A stretch of DNA of 64,000 nt from Branchipolynoe longqiensis (Eukaryota > Annelida > Polychaeta > Phyllodocida > Polynoidae). The number at the start of each line of letters is the position of its first letter. Within the stretch, counting starts at the first letter, position 1. The translations under genes were made by a program, and so were the position numbers. Below the pieces are notes generated by a model, which searched no databases, was not told the origin of the DNA, and worked only from the letters and a program-made list of their open reading frames with translations. Shown here in pieces: positions 31,775 to 43,733 of the stretch. The stretch spans positions 115,409,430 through 115,473,429 of the forward strand of contig CM059188.1 of assembly GCA_030323885.1 (NCBI GenBank), written 5' to 3'.

Positions 31775-32240
31775 AGCTGCTACGAGCTGCCCACTTTTAC
31801 ATCGAGCTGTTCCTAGTTGTTCAGAGCTGTTCAGAGCTGTTCAGAGCTGTTCCTAGCTGCTCCGAGCTGTTCCTAGCTGTTACGAGCTGTTCCGAGCTAT
31901 TCCGAGCTGCTCCAAACTGTTCCGAACTGTTCCGAACTGTTCCGAGCTGTTCCGAGCTGCTTCGAGCTGCTCCAAACTGTTCCGAACTGTTCCGAGCTTC
32001 GCCGAGCTGCTCCGAGCTTCTTTCTCTGACTCGAATCTGCTCCGAGCTTGCCATCTGTTCCGAGCTGCTCCGAGCTGCTTCAACACAGATCTGAGCTTCT
32101 CCGGCTGCTCCGAGCTGCTCAGAAGTGTTCAGAACTTCTACGTATATGTGAGGCTTCGCTCAGCTTTGGAGCTTTCACCTTTAACATTGAGCTGTTCCGA
32201 GCTGCTCAGAGCTGCTCAGAACTGCTCCACACACACTGCA
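31775..32240. repeat. 10-bp array, TTCCGAGCTG type
   Basis: GAGCTGTTCC and variants (GAGCTGCTCC, AAACTGTTCC) repeat about 40 times with interruptions. Frames on both strands stay open with 10-residue periodicity (SCSELFRAVP on plus, NSSEQLGTAR on minus), a by-product of the repeat. Confidence 0.85.
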
Positions 32241-32985
32241 ACGCCTGCCATAATGGTCACGCATGAGCCACCCACTGATGACCTGACAATTTCCGGTCAA
32301 CACTGGTGTGGATGTCACGAGCTACTCATCAGCCTCATACTCGTCCAGCTACTTCCACTCTCCCCCCCCCCCCCACGCACTGGGGCAGAGTTTTACCACT
32401 AGCTCACTGAGCTTTCCTACAACAAAATATCAGTCTGCCCTATTTTAAGACACTTGAATCGGAATGATCTACGATTTACGGTTATGTAGGTTGTAGTGAA
32501 TTAGGATTTTGGTGTTATGTGTTAAGTGGGTTACTGCTAGAACATCCTCCTAGATTGGTTGGTTGTTGGAGTTTAAGGTCATAACAGGATGGGTACCTAT
32601 GTGTGACAGTTTGCCCTCAATGTGGCTGTATAATTGATACTTGTCGCTTTGTAGCCATCCATTGGCTTCAGAATGACGCCATTACTATACTGACACTGTA
32701 AGCTGCTGTATTGTGCTACGAAGCTTATGCTGCTGCGTTAATTACATTACCACAAATGCTTTCATCGTTAGACCGTGGGACTTTAATGATTAAAGGATGT
32801 AGTCATTGCTATCACTATAATCACATTACCTATTATAATTGCAATAAAAGTAAAAATATCCCAAGCTCATGGTTATTGCCATGGTTACCGACATGGCGTT
32901 AATTGAGCATTCATTCATCCTCACCACTCAAACTTGTGAAAGTCACACCAAGGCTTAACATTATCTATAAGCGTTCGTTTAAAAT
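32240..32985. other. Non-coding interval
   Basis: A C run at about 32361-32373 and a scrambled SINE fragment (32555-32660). No supported gene. Confidence 0.3.
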
Positions 32986-33260
32986 AGCATAATCCAATGG
33001 TTTTGATCTTCTGTCATTTTCTGAGATAAATATATTAGGCTGATTGTTATAATCTACCTTACTTCGGTTTGAAGTAGCCTTGATTTAAAATGACTAAGTT
33101 AGATGATATTTGAAGTGTAAGCATGCCAATTCATTTTGGCATGCTTGCCAAAACTCTAACCCCATTGGCTTCAGCAGTAGCGTGTTCCAGTAGTATTCCC
33201 TTCTAAGCAGTAACTAGTATTCCCTTCTAAGTATTCCCTTCTAAGCAGTAACATATAAAT
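32985..33260. mobile_element. TTAA-type MITE, partial
   Basis: It contains the family body in reverse (GATAAATATATTAGGCTGAT, GGCATGCTTGCCAAAACTCT) and ends in a small internal duplication of TATTCCCTTCTAAG. Confidence 0.6.
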
Positions 33261-33603
33261 TTGCCCACGGAAAAACAAGGAGAGAAGCGTGCTTGATATG
33301 GGATGGACAATCTTTATCGCTCGTCTTGGCTAGCAATAGATGCTTACCGGTTAAAGTTCAAAATCCGGGCCAACACTGGTGAAATATTGCGGCCAAGCGG
33401 TAGAGCCGGCGCTGGCGCCACTATCGAGTAGTCCCGGGCTCACAGGCACCGGGCAGCGATTGGACATTATTAGATATTACAAATATATATACACGATCTC
33501 GGAGAATATATTTATTATTAACGTTTACTCCGGCACTTTATATACATATAATATTATTATTATACTCCTTATAATAAATAAGTGCATAAGCATCTAAGTT
33601 GGG

Positions 33604-33828
33604 AACAGTTCAACCGATAAATGTCAATCCACAAATTAACTTACACATTGGAGTCAAACCCTCATGAAGTTAATTGTTGACATCCCTATTTTGTTTGTGG
33701 ATTGCTCCATAGCCATTTCTTCACAACCAAAATGGAATTAGTGAGAATTAAAATTACCTGCGGCTAAAATCTTTAAATTGTACCTTTATTTTTGGATTGG
33801 CATTTACGGGGATTTGCGCCTGAACTAT
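33604..33828. mobile_element. MITE, GTTCAGGCGCAAA termini, copy 3
   Basis: A more diverged left end (CAGTTCAACCGATAAATG) and a well-kept right end (TTTGGATTGGCATTTACGGG, GCGCCTGAACT). Confidence 0.6.
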
Positions 33829-34559
33829 TCAATGTAGCTTCAAATGTGGATCAGTGTTTTGCTTTTTAAGAATGTGACATTATTATCGGTCTGTGATGCG
33901 ATGCTTTAAGCATTCATGTTATACCAATGTATCATATGCGATACAAACATGTCCTGATCACCAAACCAGCTGTTATTGATTTACCTTTTTATAACCATAG
34001 TACCATCTATGATATAGTTGTAGTACTCTGGTATTATGCATATACAAGGGTAAATTAATAACAACTATTTTGCCTATGGTGATCAGGAAATGTTTGTACA
34101 TCCAGTGTTCCTGTCACGATCACTTACCTTACCTTACCTTTACGGGCAAATCAGTGTAGGTATTTACTAGATACCAGCATATTTATTGTGATTAAATCCA
34201 CTAATTTGCATATATACTGTGCATGTATTTGAAAATAGGTATATATATTTTTATATATTTCTTTACAAAAAAAAGAAATATGGAAAAAAGTGTTTAAAGA
34301 CAATTCTAAAACAATGCAATACATATTCACTGAATGCATGATACTTTTATTGGACTGGAATTGTACACAGTTACTACTACAGCTGATACTTCATTTATGA
34401 AATGTATAATACTTTTAGTATCAAACAGAATTTGCATGCAGTTACTATTACAACTGATAGTAGTTTCATTTATGTATTAAGGAATTGTACTGTATGGCCG
34501 GAAGACCAATTGTAACATTCTCTGATTAAGTGTATATTGAATATTGAGATGGTTAAATA

Positions 34560-34865
34560 TGAAACAGTACTCCCGTTATAAGGCTCACACCGGGGGAGGG
34601 AAACAATGCCCCTTTAAGCATAATCCTTCCCCCTTATCTCACCCAGACACACAGTAACCACATGTTATCTGAGCTCATGATAGCCAGATGGTGGTCAAAG
34701 CTGGGTGGGGGCTGAGCCCTGAAAGCAGCCAATAAGAATGTTGATAACATCCACTGTTGCATGTATATAAACTGAATAAAACAAAGCATCAGGATCATTA
34801 TCTACCTATACTTCTGCTGGTGCTGGACTTGAATCACGCATTGTGTCCTGTGTGTCTCTACTATG
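34560..34865 (+). mobile_element. LTR-like segment (tentative)
   Basis: ATGTATATAAACTGAATAAA (TATA box and poly(A)-like signal) is preceded by a CCAAT-type GCCAATAAG and followed by T-rich sequence. No second copy or protein domain was found. Confidence 0.3.
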
Positions 34866-34917
34866 GGGTAAGCTCTGCTATATAGTTCATATGAATAGAA
34901 TATATCAAAAGGGAGCG

Positions 34918-35165
34918 TATGATGCCTTAAGCAGGATAGTATGCCTTATGCAGGATAGTATGCCTTAAGCAGGATAGTATGCCTTATGCAGGATAGTATG
35001 CATTAAGCAGGATAGTATGCCTTATGCAGGATAGTATGTCTTATGAGGATAGTATGCCTTAAGCAGGACAGTATGCCTTATGCAGGATAGTATGCCTTAG
35101 GCAGGATAGTATGCCTTATGCAGGATAGATGCCTTAAGCAGGATAGTAGGCCTTATGCAGGATGT
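34918..35165. repeat. 19-bp minisatellite, 13 units
   Basis: GTATGCCTTATGCAGGATA alternates with GTATGCCTTAAGCAGGATA. The T/A change at one position alternates fairly regularly, suggesting a 38-bp higher-order unit. Confidence 0.85.
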
Positions 35166-36600
35166 TTGGGCATATAAGAGGGTCGAGTACTACAGCTACT
35201 AGAAACAATAGAGAGCAGAATATCATTAACCATAGCCCTCGCATACCACCTAACTGGATCGGCCATCAATAGCTTCAAACGCCCGCATATATGAGATGCG
35301 GGGACCCGCAAATACGGGATTTCCTACAGTGCTCTGGTGCTGACAAGAGATATTATTCGATGAATAAAAATACACTTTAGTAAAAAGAAAAATTGTATGT
35401 TATACATTGGTTACTTGAGGGTGAAAGCTCATTGATATTGCTATTTCTAGTTTATTCCAATCCCGTTACCAGGATACTGTCAGTCGTCACCTCCGGTATT
35501 GTAACAATATAAAGCCTGGACTTGTCTTCTCCTCCCCCACAAGGCGAGTGGTTGTTATATGGGGGAGCTTAGCTGGTTGCCATGGCAATGGGGCCAAATA
35601 AAGGGTGGCCCAAGATAGCAGTCGGCCTTCTGGTGATGGATGAGTGCAGGGTGCATCAGCACTGAGTAAGGGTTGGTGCGCGATTAACAAACTGTCGCCA
35701 TGAACGTAGGTGGAGCTTTTGTCAAGTCAGCAAAGCTTTCTGCCTCAGATTCTGCTACTGTCTTCAGTGTCTGCTAGTACCTGCTATTATTGGTGTGCTG
35801 TTTTTTTTTAATTATTAAAGTTGCCTAGTCCTATGGATTTGAGTTGATCATTTTCTGAGATAGATGTGCTCAATAATCAGCTATTAGGGGAATATAAACA
35901 AGGACACTATCATCTTCAGTTATATCTGTATTGTTGTTTGTGAACCCCAGCTAGTGTATGCCAGCGATTAGTTCCAGGTTTGGCCACACTGGTGCCACCT
36001 CTCAGGGGCCCTGACCTCCTATAGGCCAGCTGTGTCTGGTTGTTATCGCCTCCAGACCCACTCAGACCGTCAATATAGGTGTGTTTTTTTGTGTAATGAA
36101 TTTTATTCATATATATATCGTTTGTCAGTGCCATAGCACTGGTCTTCTAACCATACGTGTTACAGGTATAGAGGTTTTTACACAATTTTGTTTACATGGT
36201 TTATACAGTAAATTGAACTGTGAAGTAAATTCTGAAATTCAAGTGTACACAGTGCAATAAGTAATGAGTATGAGGTACAGTGAATCATTTAACAGGTCTT
36301 AGTTGTTGTCTGAGGATGTCCAATTCAATGCATACTAATACCTTTAATTATTTAGTCTCAATGTGGTCAGATACTCTTTTATTTATTATATTGTTTTGTA
36401 CAAAGTAGGATTTGGATGTTAGTTTGGTATTCAAGATGTCTTGACTGTTGATTTGTTCTGCAGTAAATAAATAAATTTATTCATTGGTGTGAGGAATGAG
36501 GAATGCCGATGTTGGTAGGAAGGGACTATATGGAGGGGGAGGCCAGCAGGCAGGACGCATAGTCTTCCCTTCTGCGAAGCAACATATTAGGTCTATCATC
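35165..36600. other. Non-coding interval
   Basis: A small TTAA-MITE scrap at about 35814-35880 and AT-rich sequence. A GGTGCCACCTCTCAGGGGCC patch near 35990. No gene is supported. Confidence 0.3.
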
Positions 36601-36880
36601 ATAATATACTGTACATTAGCTTAAAGTCACTTTAAATGGCTAACTTTTGAGATATTTGAAGTGCAAGCATGCTAAATTAGTTTTGGCAACCATGCCAACC
36701 CTGCCTGACCGTCATCTGCATTAACAGGTTCTAGTAAAATAGCTTTGTATTCCCACTTATGTGTCAACAAATACTTAAGAAGTGCATCAATATCTAAGTT
36801 AGATATGTAGAAACAAATTTAGAGAGTTGCTTTGATTTTGAAAATGTGATGCTTCATCGGACTATGCAGCTTTAATATTA
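36600..36880. mobile_element. TTAA-type MITE, partial
   Basis: The body is present, with the terminus GATGCTTCATCGGACTATGC followed by AGCTTTAA at about 36850-36877. Confidence 0.65.
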
Positions 36881-36884
36881 ATCA

Positions 36885-37205
36885 GGATGATTTGTGTCAT
36901 TCGTATAATAAAAGATTAGGACGTTGTTCTCCCACCGAGTATGTGAGATATACATAACTCAGACTGTTTGAATGAAATACTTCCAACCACGTTCACTCAC
37001 TCATTGTTGACATTAATGATGATTCTGTCATTTATATAATGAAGGATTGTCATGTTATTTTTTCCCACTGAATATGCAAGATATATATACCTCATATTGC
37101 TTGAATGAAAATAATACTCCAACCACGTTCACACATTTCTTGTTGAAATTAATAATAGGTAAGATGATTTGTGACATTTCTACAATAAAGGATCATAACT
37201 ATACA
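36885..37205. repeat. About 150-bp satellite, left part
   Basis: Repeated blocks CAGGATGATTTGTGTCATT, ATAATAAAGGATTA, CCCACCGAGTATGTGAGATA and ACTCACTCATTGTTGA occur in order. The array resumes at 38165-38495 after a 0.96-kb interruption. Confidence 0.7.
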
Positions 37206-37229
37206 TTGTGTTTTTTTTTTTTGGTCCAT

Positions 37230-37290
37230 TAGTTGTTTAAGCAGGGGAAATTTCAGTCATAGACGACTGGTCTTCCTCATTCCACTGCTG
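37230..37290 (-). mobile_element. SINE alternate tail fragment
   Basis: TTTAAGCAGGGGAAATTTCA followed by CTGGTCTTCCTCATTCCACT matches the alternate-tail module seen at 7268-7485. Confidence 0.6.
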
Positions 37291-37386
37291 GTCGATAGAA
37301 ACCCCTAGCCTACACCTTTACCCACCCAAGGGATTTTTAACCTCCCACACCACATAGATATGGTATGAGAGCAACCGGCCTATATA

Positions 37387-38024
37387 AGCCGTGTTTACAT
37401 GGGCGAGTTAAAACGCTTCATTTAAAACCACTTGCCTAGATCAATTTACATTTGCCGTGTAAACGCGACACTGTGGCGTTTTAGGGCTGAATCGATTCAT
37501 ATAAATCGGTAGATGTAAACCACCTTGAGAGGTAGTATAGATGAAGCGATACCGCTGGTTCCCGGGTGGCGATAGTGTAAAATAGCGGTGCTCGCCGGCT
37601 ACAGGCTCAGCTGTAACTATGCACTGGTGCCCGGCAGTGTTAGGGACCGATTAGGCCAAAATCTATTGAATGCGATCATATTTAACAGAATTCCATACTC
37701 AAATAATGAAATTTAATTAAATTAACCCTAAATTCCAAGCGATATTAACATAGCCGCTACATTGGCGTCGTTATTCATATTGTGAATCGATGAATGTGAA
37801 CTAAACAAATAGCAGTGCTTGCCGGCTACAGGCTCACCACTAAGGCTGCTGCTCCCCGGGCGCCGATAGTGTCAAATAGCGGTGCCGGCTACAGGCTCAC
37901 CACTAAGGCTGCTGGTTCCCGGTCGCGGACACAGTTTCAAATTCGTTGTGTAAACGTGCCACTACATCGCTTCATATAAATCAATTTGCCTAATTTGCTT
38001 CACAATTGCCCGTGTAAACACAGC
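37387..38024. mobile_element. MITE H with GTGTTTACATGGGC termini
   Basis: The left end GCCGTGTTTACATGGGCGAG and the right end GCCCGTGTAAACACAGC are inverted repeats. The interior contains repeated CGGCTACAGGCTCACCACTA blocks and a core (37657-37805) matching those of M1 and M2. Confidence 0.75.
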
Positions 38025-38077
38025 TATTTGATGACGCTGTAAGTTATACACAGCGGTGGAAATCCAAATTGGCAGAG

Positions 38078-38165
38078 CTGGGGGCATGGGGAATCGAACC
38101 GCCAACCCTCAGATTAGGAGTCTGACCTAGAAAAAAGTCGGACACTCTAACCACTCCGCCACAGA
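38078..38165 (-). pseudogene. tRNA-like pseudogene, Arg(CCT)-like
   Basis: On minus, TGGCGGAGTGGTTAGAG (A box), an arm CAGACTCCTAATCTG whose 7-nt loop would show CCT, and GGCGGTTCGATTCCCC (B box) lie in tRNA order. A 17-nt insertion flanked by GTC separates the D arm from the anticodon arm, and the acceptor ends do not pair. It is a decayed tRNA or SINE head. Confidence 0.45.
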
Positions 38166-38495
38166 GAACACCATTGTCCCATGTGTTGATCTCTCCCACC
38201 GAGTATGTGAGATATACATAACTCAGACTGCTTGAATGAAATACTCCAATCACATTTACTCACTCATTGTTGAAATTAATAATAGTCAGGATGATTTGTG
38301 TCATTTATATAATAAAGGATTATCGCCTTGATTTCTCCCACTGAACATATGGAAGATGTATATATTATAACTCACACTGCTTGAACGAAATACACTTACT
38401 CATTGTTGAGATTGATAATAGTCAGGATGGTTCCTGCCATTTGTATAATGAAAGAGTAATACATTGTTGTCCTACCGAGTATGTGAGATCTATAT
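38165..38495. repeat. About 150-bp satellite, right part
   Basis: It has the same blocks as 36885-37205, with two more units. Confidence 0.7.
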
Positions 38496-38945
38496 AAACA
38501 CCACACTGCCTGGGGTGGTGGCGGTTGGCATTATCTCGGCACGCTATTGTGCACAGTTTATGACCACCATTCACGTATGGAACCAACCACCCAGTCCCCC
38601 CTCTCCCCCCAACTCATGGGCATAGGGTGCAAAACGAGAGAAGACGCCATCTTGTTTTCCTAAATCTAGAAATATCCGATGGACTCTTATTGACAGTCTA
38701 ATGTGATGCATTCTTCATTGTGGTCAAATATAAGATAGAATTTTTCTTTGGTGATTTTGGATGTGGTAAATGTGTGACTTGTTGGTGGGGCATAGGCTGC
38801 TCCCCACTTTTATTGTCACAGGCTGGGGTGCAGTGCACATATTGCAGCACACATCACTCCCTCATCACCATGTGGTGCCCTAATGTGATCGCGTCAATGG
38901 CATTAGTGTACCTTGCCATTTGGATCTGCCGAGCTACACATACTC
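38495..38945. other. Non-coding interval
   Basis: The stretch near 38850-38930 (CCTCATCACCATGTGGTGCC, then GATCGCGTCAATGGC) resembles 40915-40990. It is probably a decayed dispersed repeat. No gene is supported. Confidence 0.3.
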
Positions 38946-39337
38946 AAAGACCCTCACTCCCTATACCCACATACTAAGACGGCTCACTCCCTATCTCTCC
39001 CATGGTAATGTAAATTTTGCAGTGCCACCTTGTGGTGGGTTTGATCAGCCTGGCTGCTGGTTGGTGTTTCACATGTAAAAAGATACAATTATATTATACA
39101 TGAGATAGGTAAGTATGAATACACATCAATATGAAATTGCTATGAACAAATAGACATCATCATCAGCATCATCATCATTGCCATCATCACACATCTTTCA
39201 CATGCATATATACATTTATACATATAATATAGCAACTCTTTAACCAAGAGATCAGCCAGCACACCAAGTGGTGGGTTTGATCATTTTGATTACACAGTAC
39301 AGGCTGAGTGAGCAGTCTTAGTATTATAGGGTCTTTG
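38945..39337 (+). mobile_element. MITE K, copy 1, 7-bp target duplication
   Basis: It begins CAAAGACCCTCACTCC and ends TATTATAGGGTCTTTG. It is flanked by ACATACT on both sides (38938-38944 and 39338-39344). The interior includes a GTGGTGGGTTTGATCA block at each end and a CATCAT microsatellite. Confidence 0.8.
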
Positions 39338-39344
39338 ACATACT

Positions 39345-39945
39345 AGAGGTGCAGCGAGGAGACTCATTCCTGCAGTATGTTGAGTACCTATTGTCACGTA
39401 TAGTAACTAATACCTAATCTTATAGACTAGCTAATATACTGAAGAGAAAAGAGAATTTGGAACATCTTCTATTCTTAGTAAAGAAGACAGGTAACGATAC
39501 ACAACTATGTGCTTATAACATATATTCTCAATTACAAAGTGTACAGTTACATATAAATTCTCAATGGTATGATATTACACTCACAACTGTCTGTGTAGTA
39601 CATATGGATGATAGATACTCTCATTCCTCTTGGTGCTTATTCTATGTCTCAGTTGCCTTGAGGAGTTGATGGATATAGATTATCCATTGTCTGTGAACTG
39701 TAGCCAACCGTACAGGTGGAGAATCTCTGTTGATGATGGATGTACATGTCAGGCTAAGCAGCAGTGATGTGGGAAAAGGCAGATACAACAGTCATCAATC
39801 CTACTGATGACCATTGGTCAATATTGTAGAAGCTCAGCAAGTTGAATCCATCCCATAAGCTGTAACTAGCCAGATCAGGTGTCAGGCCTAACTGACTTGG
39901 AGATGTTGATGCCTCAATGTCTGGGAGTAGAATCCCGAGAGTACT
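39345..39945. other. Non-coding interval
   Basis: An open plus frame at 39457-39669 has no recognisable domain. No repeat was assigned. Confidence 0.25.
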
Positions 39946-40700
39946 TGCTTACTTGGGGTGGTTTGTAACCCTACAATGGTTACTGGTTGCAGAACTGCAA
40001 CATTATAGAGAGGCTCCGATAAATCAGCCCAATCTTTGGTTGAAGATTAATCTTCAGTAGGGGCGGTTGTAGAAGCTGGGGACATCTTTACAATGTTGTA
40101 ACAGCGAAGCAGTAGGGCGACACCGAATCTCTTCAGTCCAGTGGTGGTTGAGCACTTGTATCCAGCAGACATCAGCAAGGGTTTTGAGGAAGGGCAGGTA
40201 AATATGGGTGCAGAGGTGGTTCCAGCGACGAGAACAAAGCGAGAGAAGCTTAAAGGTACAGGGCCCCACCCAAGCACACAACTCCCCTGGTCAGGGGGAG
40301 AAGTATGCCTGGGAGAAATAGAAAGGGTAGAGTCTAGGAAAGAGAAATGAGGAGAGTTGAGTCAAAGGACCATGTCTATTTGCTCTATGGTGAGTACTTG
40401 GCGTTGGGGGTGGTTTGTAACCTTACAACGGTTACTGGTTGTATAACTGCAACATTTATAGAGAGGCTCCTATAAATCGGCCCAATCTTTGGTTGAAGAT
40501 TAATCTTCAGTAGGGAGTGTTATAGAAGCTGGGGACATCTTTACAACATTGTAACGGCGAAGCATTGAGGCAGCCCCAAATCTCTTCAGTCCGGCGGTAG
40601 TTGAGCGGTACTGGGGCACTTGTAACGAGTCGACAGCAGCAAGGGTTTCGAGGAAGGGCGGGTAAAGATGGGTGCAGCGGTGGTTCTAGTATGGGACTAC
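39945..40700. repeat. Dispersed repeat R2, copies 2 and 3 in tandem
   Basis: GGGGTGGTTTGTAACC recurs at about 39956 and 40408, each followed by GATTAATCTTCAG and GGGGACATCTTTACAA. The second copy is truncated after GGGTGCAGCGGTGGTTC. Confidence 0.7.
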
Positions 40701-41258
40701 ACTCCTTATATAGGTGCTGGGTAGGCCAGTCTAATGAAGAGATTGGAGGAGTAGGACCGTCCAAACATGTGCTGTAACCACTATAAAAGGCTACCTGTTA
40801 GGAGGCAGTCTCCATATATTCACTGCTTTGTTACAATATTCTATTAGACTATTCCATATAGGCTGCACCCCACCCCACCTATAATGTTTAGAATGGGGTG
40901 TGCTGTACACAATGCCACACATTCCACTTCCTCATCACCATGTCCAAACCAAATCTGATCGCTTCAATGGCTGGAAGACCAGTCGATTGGCATGGACAAA
41001 ATATGTGTTTAGTGAATAAAAAAAAGTATTTTAAACAAAGAAAGAACAATTTTACCAAGTAGCTATGCATTGTGGGTAGTCGCCCTAACCTGAAACCATA
41101 CCCAGCATGCACTGCCTGACCGCCATTACCCGCTCAATCTGTCAATGTGTCTACAGGTTGAAATGGGCTATGCATGGTTTTGTATTTATATGTAGCTACA
41201 TAAAAACAGATCAACATAAAACGAAATTAGGATAGGTATTCTTTTCGCAGTTTAGTTA
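40700..41258. other. Non-coding interval
   Basis: A TATAAAAGGCTACC box near 40781 suggests a possible LTR. GCATTGTGGGTAGT (41067-41080) resembles the ZNF143-type CTACCCACAATGC motif. No gene is supported. Confidence 0.25.
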
Positions 41259-41550
41259 AAGCTGCATAGTTCAATGACAGCATCAAACATTGAAATATAA
41301 ATAACTTATCTAAATTGTATTCTACATATCTCATTTAAATATCTCTTCATTTATTAACCATGTATTGCTGCATAGAAGAGAAGATTGATCAGATCAATAT
41401 AACATGTTTGTGCTGAAGCCTATGTGCTGTCTGAGTCTTAGCTCACAAACATTATTCGTCCATCTTTTCATTTCAAATATCTCAGTAGTAATTTAAAAGA
41501 AAAATGTTACTTCAAACTAAAGTAAAGTAGATCGCACTGTGCAACTTTGG
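41258..41550. mobile_element. TTAA-type MITE
   Basis: The left end TTAAAGCTGCATAGTTCAATG and the decayed right end CACTGTGCAACTTTGG bracket a body with ATCTCTTCATTTATTAACCA. Confidence 0.65.
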
Positions 41551-41587
41551 TCGTAATGATTGCATTTGATTCGCGGTGGAGGATGAC

Positions 41588-41640
41588 TTCCCCCCCCCCC
41601 CTCTCTGTCCCCCCGTTATGTCACTCCCCCCCCCCCCCCT
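41588..41640. repeat. Poly-C runs
   Basis: Two long C runs (about 41590-41602 and 41626-41638) interrupt CT-rich sequence and generate spurious Pro-rich frames. Confidence 0.85.
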
Positions 41641-41898
41641 GTCCTCCGCTTATAACGTGGCCCGCCGCTGCCTCCAGCCACTCCGCCCCCTACCTCCTCC
41701 AGCTGCACTCACTTTATCCCAGACATTCCTGACATTCTACAAACATTCATTGATATTATCTTCATTGGTATTGCGTTGACATGTTCCTGATGTTTACTTC
41801 ATTCTTAATGTTTACTCCTGATTTTATGCTGAATAAAATGTTTGTCTCCACCCCTGCCTTTGTCCCTCCTTCGTCGCGTGTCAAAGCATGTCTATATA

Positions 41899-42078
41899 TA
41901 GTAAAACCTCCCTAACCGACCACCTCCACAATTGACCACTCCCCTATATCGATCGCTTTATTTGGGTCCCAATAGAACCATTGTAACCATATTCTAACTC
42001 CCTAAACCGACCACCTCCCTAAATGGACAACTTAAAGTCGGTCCCAAGGTCGGTCGATTTAGAGAGGTTTTACTGTAT
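41899..42078. mobile_element. MITE with GTAAAACCTCxxTAA termini
   Basis: The left end GTAAAACCTCCCTAACCGAC and the right end TTTAGAGAGGTTTTAC are inverted repeats flanked by TA-rich DNA. The interior repeats GACCACCTCC. This is a fuller version of 28729-28822. Confidence 0.7.
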
Positions 42079-42079
42079 A

Positions 42080-42112
<33 letters not shown>

Positions 42113-42334
42113 TTCAACGCAGTTTGAAATTGATCATATAGCTCAACTAAACAAAAGCGTCAGCAGAGAAATGATTATCTCCTTCATCTACCAGACTCTC
42201 TGACCACAGCTACATAGTACAGGCATGTCCAATGTGCCACCACATATTCCAAGCACAAATTGGACTCATCAGTAATCGATGAGTTCACAACAAATGATGA
42301 GTTGCAGACATCATCACCATTGCTGGACAACCAA

Positions 42335-42376
<42 letters not shown>

Positions 42377-42546
42377 AAAACGGAGATGGGTTAGATTGAA
42401 ATTAATTAACTGGTCGCTGATTCTCTGGTTCTCCTTTCATATCACCCTGTGTGCTGAGCAGACCACATTGTAAAATATTCCCATATATGGGACAGGAGTG
42501 AATGCAAATGTTCTATTACTGATCAGTGTATGTGACCAGGCGCATG

Positions 42547-42588
<42 letters not shown>

Positions 42589-42590
42589 AG
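42076..42590. repeat. (TA)n microsatellites
   Basis: Pure TA runs lie at about 42076-42112, 42336-42374 and 42549-42585. The last one interrupts an LTR-like family L copy. Confidence 0.9.
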
Positions 42591-42975
42591 AGCTGGTGGT
42601 GCCTGAATGAGATTTAAATAGACATAGTGGTGCTGGCAGGTCTGGGTGTGAGTGCACTGGGGGCCTATCTTTGCTGGGATAGGGATAACCACACTCAAAG
42701 GTCAAGGTTGGTGGTGGCCATGGGGCCATAGAGCTTGGTGGTGGTGGGCAGACCACTGGTATCCATGGGGACCAGGAATGCTGGATCCCTATTGGTAGGG
42801 CCAAGGATGCTTGTTTCCCATTGGGGGAAAGGGGTGCAGTGATACTCTACAATGAACCCATGTAACCATATAAATAATAAACCAGAGGGCTTGACTCTCT
42901 CTTCTTTCACACTTTATACTCTTCCTTTCTCTTTGTCTGTATTGATTTCACTATAACCTGCCTACACAGCCACAG
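42468..42975 (+). mobile_element. LTR-like repeat (family L) copy
   Basis: TGTAAAATATTCCC at the start, ATATAAATAATAAACCAGAG near 42869 and CTGCCTACACAGCCACA at the end match the family at 21521-22770. Confidence 0.6.
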
Positions 42976-43139
42976 ATTCGAGCCGTAGCCATTTTACAAC
43001 ATGACTCTATATCATTCATGCCTTGAAGTTCTTCACATTGGTAAAATGACTGAGAAGGTATGGCGCCCATCTCTAATGTTGGGAGACGAGGGATCGATCC
43101 TCCGCCGAGTTCAAACAAAGACTTATAAAACGGACATGA

Positions 43140-43330
43140 TAACAATCCCTGGTCGAGTCAAACCAAACAGGCACACATTTGATCATCTTCGCTTGCTTGC
43201 ACGGCTCTTGGCATTCCTAGGATAGGCCAAGGATTGGTTGGCTCCGTTTTGGTAGATCGTGGGATTCGAACCCCCTAGCCGAGTGAAACCAATCATTTAA
43301 CAATTGATGCTTGTCGCTTTGTAGCCACAC
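43140..43330 (+). mobile_element. Rearranged SINE fragments
   Basis: Head, body and again head-like pieces (GGTCGAGTCAAACC, GGATAGGCCAAGGATTGG, GATCGTGGGATTCGAACCCC) occur out of normal order. Confidence 0.55.
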
Positions 43331-43475
43331 ACACATTTAAGTGTCACACACATGCACATACAATAACTGTACACACCGCACACACCACACACACACTCAT
43401 CTGGCACACACATGTCACAGACATTCACATACCACACTAACACACACTACACACACTCACCTGCCACACATGCAT
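43325..43475. repeat. CA-rich region
   Basis: Imperfect CACACA repeats with CACTCA and CATGCACA variants. Confidence 0.8.
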
Positions 43476-43733
43476 TATATGTCGGCTACTCTGCTTATGT
43501 TAGACCAACGTCAGTCTTTCAGACATTCATGATACTGCATTACTGCGCTAGTTTAAGGAAGGCCGTGTCACTGACTTGCCCTATACTTATCCAAGTATTG
43601 CTCACTTCCTCGAAGTACGGATTTGTTTTTATCAGAAATAAACGTCTGGTTATTTTCAAACTCATATTACAGCCTCAAACTTGGTGTCTCGATAAGTGAA
43701 TTAACAACTCTTAAAAGCTACTCTCAGTTCAGT

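Noticed and set aside
31747..32402. Frames with SCSELFRAVP-type or NSSEQLGTAR-type repeats on both strands
   Set aside because: Translations of a 10-bp array; being open on both strands argues against coding.
34918..35165. Regular repeats that might suggest a CRISPR array
   Set aside because: Units are contiguous 19-mers without unique spacers, and the DNA is eukaryotic. The same applies to all other arrays here.
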